From positions 35,303,848 through 35,367,847 of the forward strand of contig OZ020268.1 of assembly GCA_963971225.1 (NCBI GenBank): 64,000 bases of DNA. The letters run 5' to 3'. A model generated the notes under the pieces. It did no database searches, was not told the origin of the DNA, and was given only the letters and a program-made list of their open reading frames with translations. This document shows, piece after piece, positions 57,551 to 64,000 of this stretch. The translations under genes and the position numbers were made by a program. This DNA is from Melieria omissa (lineage: Eukaryota > Arthropoda > Insecta > Diptera > Ulidiidae). Position 1 is the stretch's first letter. Each line of letters starts with the position of its first letter.

Positions 57551-59359
57551 TTATGAATTTTTGTATGAATTTTTAGTTATGTTTTCTTTTTTTGACGTTT
57601 TAAATTGTATTGCTTTTGTTCTGGATAAACTTTTCTTTTTCGAGTCCCTTCTAGAATGGTCTATACTCTGTAAATCCTTATTATAAGACGCGATATTTTT
57701 CATTGTAGACGAACGTATCGTCGGCATCGAACGTATAGAACTCGAACGTATAGAACCCGATCGCATACTCGAACGTAGACGCTTCAAATATGGCTGCGCA
57801 TCGAGACTTACACCACTTTCTCTTCTTATGAAGTGGAACTTCTTTAAATCGACATGTGTTGTTCTCTTCCTTGAGGTTCGAAATTCCCTATCGAAACGTG
57901 CTCGGTGACTTTCATGTGACTGTCGCATGCTGATGTGAGATTTGGTTTCACTGCTCATCGTAACCACACTAGCAATGGATTTACCATACCGGACCTCTAC
58001 AGAAATTGACAATTGTGCAGTCAGAACGTGACGAGGACAAATGTGTATTGAGTGCTCTATTCAAACCTTTTGTGTTATCTGAGGACGATGTGTCGGAGCT
58101 TTCATCGCGCTTGCGCAATAAAGTGGGCTGGTAATGGTGTGGACGCGCGTCGTATAGAGGAATTCGGCCGCTCGCTACGTCTTTGTACCATTCCAGTTGT
58201 GCCTTTAGGAATGCCATACGATCGCGGTATTTGTTAATGTCGACTTTTTTGTACGATATTTCCCCATCCAATCTGGCATATGCGATTTCATAATCATGAC
58301 GCAGTTGCTCAATGTGCTCACGGTAGCTCTAAGACCCAAAAGCGACGCAACAGTTGTGTTCATGTAAATGTTGGCAGAAGTTGGTAATGCTCATTCTCAA
58401 ATATGTCATATGGCATGACAGTTTACCTGAATGGTGGTAAAGTACATATCCATGGTGCATCTGCCTGTTCTAACTTCATCTTCTAAACGAGTGCTCATTT
58501 GAAGAGCGGCTTGTTTCCGTTGGGTTTCTTTGTTGTTATGGTATATGTCAATCTGTTGTTCCACCACTTTCTGATATCCAGATTCATATCGAGTTTCAGT
58601 AACATAACGAACTAAAAAACGTCATGAACTGTTATCAATAAAATATATTACAGCCCGAGGATTTCGAAACATCATGGATTCGATTGACTATTACGTGCTC
58701 TCTCGAGGGCGCTGGATTTGGAAGAATCTTTTGCTTTGCTTTGACTGTAACGAACAAAGCTCATAGCCACAGTCAAGGTCCTTTCACCACTCAAGCGCTG
58801 ACTATTGCTTTCCATTTGATTTATTAGTGTGTCTTCATAGTTAAATTCATCAACGGCGGACCTATGAGAAGTGTTCAAGTAGCGCAATTAGACCATAAAC
58901 GCAATTGCTGGTGTTAAGAGCTAAAATTGATTACCGAATCAGTTTTCCGATAGCAGTCGTCGACCTATCTCGGAAATAATCACCCCACATAACTTTTAGA
59001 AATTTCATTAGTTCCTCCAAGTCGGTTTCCAACTTTCTCATTTCCAGACAAGCAGGCGTCATTCGAATCATCACCAATTTCGTCCATACTAAATTATATT
59101 TGCGTCTTCCTATAAGCTGCTCCAAGTCCCACCGAAACAGGCCATGCGGTAGTTTCCGCCTTCCGGACAGTATTTGGTACTTCTGAGCCGCGGTCAATGC
59201 TATATTCAGAGCGTTGAACATTGTGTAGACAACCTGATAAATTGCCATTAACTTGATCTGCTCGAGCGCGCACTGCAATCGACGCTCCCTACTCGAATCG
59301 TGGGCATTTTCGATTACAGGAAACAAGATATCCGGCACGAATGGACTCTTATCCAGCAT
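57551..59359 (-). CDS. Unrecognised 494-residue charged, coiled-coil-like protein
   Basis: Five exons, 59359-58935, 58861-58695, 58611-58427, 58328-58067 and 57996-57551, join in frame across GT-AG introns of 68-98 nt to 494 residues. The first exon starts MLDKSPFVPDILFPVIENAH and is largely helical, with a conserved-looking block HGLFRWDLEQLIGRRKYNLVW. Exons 2-4 are rich in Glu/Gln/Lys heptads (GYQKVVEQQIDIYHNNKETQ; EHIEQLRHDYEIAYARLDGE; MAFLKAQLEWYKD). The last exon is basic, Ser/Arg-rich, with an RSSMRSGSIRSSSIRS stretch and a Lys-rich tail. The middle could fit a cilium or sperm axoneme protein of the DRC10/IQCD sort, but I cannot confirm that. The coherent splice phases are the strongest evidence that it is a real gene. 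The donor before the last exon (GTTTGA) is weak. Confidence 0.75.
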
Positions 59360-59661
59360 AATTTAGTTGTTGCGAAAATTACTATCCGAAAAGATAAAAA
59401 TCGAAATAATAATATTTTCAATCTAAAAAACCTATTGAATGGCCGGATATAAAAAATTGACTGTAACTTTAAAACAAATTTCAAAGCAACATTTCATTTT
59501 TTGTATACAATATAGTGTGTCGAGGCAGAGTTGAGAGTTTTTCGAACACGACAAAGTGTTGTTTAGCTGGGAGAATACCAAGTTCATTTTTCGGAGCGAA
59601 TTGAAAAGTTTCGGAACTTGTCATTAATGCCAAAAGGGGTTCGTTGAAACATTTCATAATA
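59360..59661. other. Upstream flank of the 494-residue gene
   Basis: A/T-rich sequence upstream of the start ATG at 59359. No TATA box is clear. A MITE begins at 59662. Confidence 0.3.
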
Positions 59662-59877
59662 CAGTCGTGTCTGGGTACAGTGAACACCTCGATATAGTGA
59701 ACACCCAAATGTTGGAGCCTCTAAATACTGAAAACAATTTTCAAGCAAAAAACAAAAAGTATATTTGAGCAAATAAAACGAGTTTTTGAACAGAAATGTT
59801 AACCTTGATATAGTGAAGAACCTCAATACTGTGAACAGGCCTTGCAATAATTAGTTCACTATATCCAGACACGACTG
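59662..59877. mobile_element. Pogo/Tigger-like MITE
   Basis: The 216-bp unit lies between TA dinucleotides, with inverted ends CAGTCGTGTCTGGGTACAGT and its near-complement ACTATATCCAGACACGACTG. TATAGTGAACA words recur inside. CAGTC-type ends with TA duplication fit the pogo branch of Tc1/mariner. Confidence 0.8.
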
Positions 59878-60679
59878 TATCAACTCAGGACACTGGCAAC
59901 AAATAATGAACACGAACAAGTTTAACAGTAACGGTAAACTGTGTTGATGTGGTCATCACTGCATACAACGCAACAGCAACAGCAACAGGTTTTCAATAGC
60001 AACAGATGCTGTGGTGTTGCTGTTGAACAGAAAGCTCTGTTCATGACAAAGCTTTCTGCAGCGCTATGAACTCTGTAACATTTGTCGATTTAATTAGCTT
60101 TTCATTGCGAACAGTAATGATAAAATGGAATGAAATCAAAACAGCAAATTCCAAGAAGGGGGGCACAGTTTTATAGCCTTGAGTTAGGTTAGTTTTGCTT
60201 TGGCGCTGCTCGCTTGCATTGCCTTCATCGCATCTTCCTTTTCATTCGAACAATGTAATGATTTGTGTGTGAGTTTGTGTGTCTGCTTTGGCACGCGTTC
60301 GACCCAATTTCCCATTCTTCCTGTCTTCGGCATTATTAACGAGTGCATCGTGCAGTTTGTTTATAGCCACAGCCAGTTCATTGCAAGTGTTGCATTAAAT
60401 GCTGCAACAAGTTGTGCCAAATCTTGCATTGGTTGTTTGGAGCGATGGCCTCTTTCGGTTAGGTGTGCTGCGGGGCTATGAGAGGCACTACTGCAATGTT
60501 ATATATAGTCAGAAAATTCGCTAATTTAAAAAATAAGAAAATATATGTTTCATTACTTGCGGATAGCATTAATCAAATGACTGAAAGTAAATCTTTTACA
60601 GCAATTTCGGCCATAAGTTGGATGGTTTTACTCACCGTGCTTTATGCAAAATTAGACGAGGGTTGTCTAAATTCATATA
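59878..60679. other. Non-coding spacer with a strong inverted repeat
   Basis: CAACAGCAACA (about 59970-59986) pairs with TGTTGCTGTTG (about 60016-60026). CAGAAAGCT / AGCTTTCTG (about 60029-60058) forms a second stem. Together they could form a two-hairpin structure. The rest shows nothing definite. Confidence 0.35.
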
Positions 60680-61584
60680 AGGAGTGTCCACGAAAACACT
60701 GATCCCTAAAAAAATCTGTGTATTTTTGGAAGTATTCACGCGAAATCGAAAATTTTTTGTATGAAGCTGACTCTAAGTGTTAGTAATAGGATACAATTAA
60801 AAAAAAAAGCAAACTATTTATTTTTTATAAAAGGCCCGATCCTAACAAAAATGTCGCTTCTTCTTCCACAGGTACAAGGAAGTTCCATACAAGGAACTTT
60901 TTTGGGAATTTGAACTATTTGGGTTTTAAAGTTCTTAGAAACAGCTGCTTTAGCGGCGGCAACGTAAAACTGCTACCCGGGTAATTGTTGGAAGTTTCCT
61001 TTAACGTATGTTTCATTGTCCATGACGCAGCACTCAAATTTTGTAAAGAACTGCTCATGCAACTTTCTAGATCGCTTTTTGGCCTAATTTTCCTTGTCAT
61101 CGCTTCTATCTGGAACTTTCTTCACTCTATATGATCTGAGTTGAGCATTATTTTTAGTTTTTTGGACAAAACTTTTTGATATTCCCACTGTATCACGGAC
61201 GGATGCATTTGGGTTTTTCATAAAATGCGTCTTCACGGAATTGCCAAAATTGTCGTTGGCAGGACCAGCCTTTCTTCCAGAATCTGAAGTGTGCCTTAAA
61301 CTTTTTGACAACCTTTTCACCGTTGCAACACCGACACCCACATGTTTTGCTACCCTTTTTTGGGTCCATGTATGATTTTCATTCAAAGTGTGCAGAATTT
61401 TTTCGCTGCCGAACTTCGTTCGCTGCCATTTCCCTCGAGAGTTAAATTCAAAATGAAACTAAATGCAATTAGTTGTTTTTGTGAAGTTTAAGCTTTTTAA
61501 AAAAGCAAAGCCTACTGTTGAGGTACGCTCCCAAAAAATTTAACAAATCAAAGAAAAGGGATCAGTTTTTTCGTAGACGGTCTT
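60680..61584 (-). mobile_element. Deleted Tc1-like element (N-terminal half only)
   Basis: Imperfect ~30-bp ends share CGAAAA(C/A)ACTGATCCC (60690-60706 and 61556-61575). The minus strand (from 61386) reads MNENHTWTQKRVAKHVGVGV, then VKKVPDRSDDKEN. After a stop, frames continue with FECCVMDNETYVKGNFQQLP (first catalytic region) and end near 60915. The distal DDE domain is deleted. Confidence 0.78.
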
Positions 61585-62015
61585 TATGTAAAATGTGAAA
61601 ATCTGCCTAACTTTATAAGACAGCATCATCTTCGTTTGTGCATTCTTAAGCCTTTGATGATCTCTCAACCTTTAACTCTGGCTAGGAGACAAAAGTGAGA
61701 GCTATTGCAAGTTCAGATGAAAACCAGGTTAAAAGCGGTCAGAAGAATGGCTCTGAGATTTCGTACGTCGATGAATCAACATCGAATCGTTGGTTAACCG
61801 TTTGAGCGTCTCTCAAATTAAGGATCAGTTGTCCTGTTGGATCACACATAACGCCGACACAAATATACCTCACGAACCTCAATGCTGTTCTGCGCACAAA
61901 TTTTTACGCTACAACTAAGTTAATCTACCTCTGATGGATTGGTATACATGAAACAATGTTAACACTTCAGACTAATGCCCTGCATGAATATATTCAGTTT
62001 GGCGACTACACTACT
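61585..62015. other. Non-coding spacer
   Basis: No recognisable feature. Confidence 0.2.
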
Positions 62016-62610
62016 GTACGGGTACTTGGTATTCGAAGAATGCGTACAACGAAACGAATAGAAACGAGAACCAGCGAGCGTCGCTTCTGGCTTTTATTCA
62101 TATTCGGTGAATAGCGAACACTGCAGTGCTAATATTCGGTGAGAAGCGAATACTGCAGTGCTTGTATTCGGTAATCGAGAACTTTGCGAAGTATTCGAAG
62201 ATCAACAGTTTCATCGAATATTTTTATGCGCAGTATGTCACTTTTCCATTTGTATACTTGTGGTGTGGTTGAAGTGGCTTATTAGTTAATTCGCGAAATG
62301 GAAATTATTGAAGAAAGTAGCATAATAAATAAAGAAATATTAATATACAACATAAATATTTCTAAATAATCTTAGGAATAATAAAACGAGTATATTCGGA
62401 TATTCAAGCAGTTTGTACTATTATTCGAATGCTTTTGCGAATATGAATAAATAGTGTACGTCTACTCGTTTCTGTTCGGAGCCTACTCGTACTCGAAGAG
62501 AGCTGTACTCGTATTCATTCGGACCGGTTCGCAAAGATGAAGTGAAGTATTCTATTCAAAAGCATTTGAATGTTTTCGAATAGCAAAAATGCATACTCGT
62601 GCAGGACTCT
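62016..62610. mobile_element. hAT-like MITE rich in TATTCG / ACTCG words
   Basis: The region starts near CTGTACGGGTACTTGGTATT and ends near ATGCATACTCGTGCAGGACT, imperfect inverted ends. At least fifteen TATTCG, GCGAATA or ACTCG words lie near both ends. It has the same architecture as the elements at 53.9-56.8 kb. The boundaries are approximate. Confidence 0.5.
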
Positions 62611-64000
62611 ACTTCAGACCATATCTCGAATTTGTTAAGAGGTATAACGATTTTAAAAAGTGTGAAAAAAATGTAACTTTGATTGAGATTTTCGATGGCC
62701 CGACGTACTAGAACTTAGAAGCCAATGTCCTCATTTGGGTACTAAAATTAAAATATAGAATATCTATATTTTATATTTTTTTCTTTCAGCTTTCAGCAGA
62801 AAATACCAGATCAATGGGAGAACAATTATGGAAAAAGCGTACGGTAGGCGCCCTTTCTTCTCCCAACAGTTGGCAACTCTGTGTCAAAAAATTGGCATGC
62901 ATGTACGAAGGGAATTTGCGACACAAGCGACGCACAAACACAAACACAGACACATGAAAATAAACATGAGCTGCAAATGTTGTGACTGCTGCTGTGCTGG
63001 GCCATTGCTGCTTTAGTTGCGTCTGTTGCTGTTGGTGTCGCTGCTATGAGTGCGGACTTCAGCAAAGCCAAAAGCCAAATGAACAAACAATAAAAGAGCG
63101 AAAAAGGCAAAAATATAAAAACAGCAAACTTTACGATTACGCAGCCGCAACAACTCGAGCAACAACAACCGCAGCAGCAAGACAACAACAAAAGTGGTAG
63201 TGTGGCGCCGCTGCTGGTGACGGTGGCGCACGAGCAGTGTGCGCAAACCGCAACCAGTTCCGAGTCAACTTTCATTCCGTGCTGACGTATCGGACGTGCC
63301 GCGCGTTGAAAGCGTCTCTGTCTCTGCAATTGCGACGGTCGATCAAGGAAAAATACTTTGTGCTTTGTGCAAGAGAATTCAACAGCTGCCCGCACCACAC
63401 ACACTCGACTGTGTGCTGTGACCATTGAAGCAATCGTGGTGGTTGGCGCTGCAGCTCGTACAACACAAACGGTAGTGAGTGCCAAATTTCGGGCGATTTT
63501 GAAAAATGGTCACAAAGTGTGTGTATGTGTGTGTGTATACAAATAGAACGTGTGAAATGAATTCTTGAAAAGCTAGAAGCAAATAAAGAGGCAAAGAACT
63601 AATTTAAAGCAAAAATCCGAAATTGATTTGGGTGTGCGGGAGAAAATTACGCGTGGTTGCTTAAGGCTTAAAACTTATGTGTGTGGGTAGCAGCAGGTGA
63701 AGGGGAGCAGTCTGTTGGTCACAACAATAGAAAAAAAATGGTTCAATTTGTCTTTTGAACGTTTGCTATGCTTCGAAGGCATAGTTTGGGCAAATTGAAT
63801 CACTTGTGATCTATTTATGGCCGGCCTTGATGAAGATTTTTAAATGAAATGAACCAGTTTTTCACGGTGTATTGTATATTTCGTTACAATTTTGAATAAC
63901 ATGTCTGATAAAAATCATAACATTAGTGTAAAGTACGCTAAGTTGATAATATATTTCTAGAATTTGGTTGAAGCGCAAGTGCTCAGAATAATCTATTACT
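62611..64000. other. Right-end stretch with a possible promoter or leader exon
   Basis: The part at 62.83-63.55 kb is clearly G/C-richer than its surroundings. It has CAACAACAACCGCAGCAGCA-type runs, ending in a (GT)n tract at 63516-63537. This composition is typical of fly 5' UTRs. A gene on the plus strand to the right of the window could start here. No coding frame shows family similarity. Confidence 0.25.

Noticed and set aside
57981..58012. Reading straight from exon 4 of the 494-residue gene to a stop at 57981, giving a shorter protein
   Set aside because: A 70-nt GT-AG intron (57997-58066) connects to a long basic exon in frame; the donor is weak, so a short form cannot be fully excluded.
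62826..63485. 219-codon minus-strand open frame with Cys/Leu-rich stretches
   Set aside because: It is driven by GTTGTTG/CAGCAG-type low-complexity DNA; codon composition is unlike the real genes and no domain is visible.
1..64000. CRISPR arrays, bacterial operons, phage or viral genes
   Set aside because: Introns, poly(A) signals and eukaryotic transposons show this is animal nuclear DNA; no spaced direct repeat array or viral-type gene was seen.

Overview
The window is an A+T-rich stretch of insect nuclear genome. Introns are short and GT-AG, the conserved genes read as dipteran orthologues (RPC9, DENR, NPRL2, RhoGAP15B), and mariner/Tc1, hAT-like, Helitron-like, LINE and tRNA-SINE copies are abundant. 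Together these suggest a higher fly, most likely a tephritid-type fruit fly. The genus cannot be fixed from the sequence alone. Several genes have orthologues I remember as X-linked in Drosophila, so the block may be Muller element A; that is inference.

Left gene cluster (1-4.4 kb). A partial torsin-like membrane AAA+ gene (minus), the RNA polymerase III subunit RPC9 (plus), DENR (minus) and NPRL2 (plus) are packed tightly. DENR and NPRL2 are divergent over 294 bp, and RPC9 and DENR are convergent. The roles are Pol III transcription, translation re-initiation and amino-acid signalling to TORC1. They share no obvious pathway and look like ordinary housekeeping neighbours.

Repeat-rich region (4.4-20.8 kb). 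This probably holds upstream non-coding exons of the RhoGAP gene. It contains two complementary deletion derivatives of one mariner, a putative 2.17-kb Helitron with two different internal tandem arrays, and a ~580-bp inverted repeat pair.

RhoGAP gene (20.88-29.4 kb, plus). This RhoGAP15B/ARAP-like gene has nine coding exons giving 1,665 residues: a disordered N-terminus, PH domains, RhoGAP, RA and a C-terminal PH-like domain. Its 3-kb first coding intron holds a truncated LINE and a deleted mariner-like element. One small intron appears to be GC-AG.

Sarcospan-like gene (30.0-38.1 kb, minus). It is convergent with RhoGAP15B and has six coding exons giving 678 residues: a long low-complexity N-terminus followed by a four-pass sarcospan-type domain. 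A uORF overlaps its start codon. Its large intron holds a tRNA-derived SINE, another deleted mariner and a possible small independent gene.

Right half (38.2-64 kb). This is mostly mobile elements and unassigned non-coding DNA: a 214-bp satellite beside a MITE, several MITEs with subterminal word repeats, a nested stack of such elements at 53.9-56.8 kb, two further mariners, Tc1-like remnants, and SINEs whose (CCTAA)n tails match the LINE. One clear gene lies here, a five-exon, 494-residue coiled-coil-like protein on the minus strand (57.55-59.36 kb). No CRISPR, rRNA or free-standing tRNA gene was seen.
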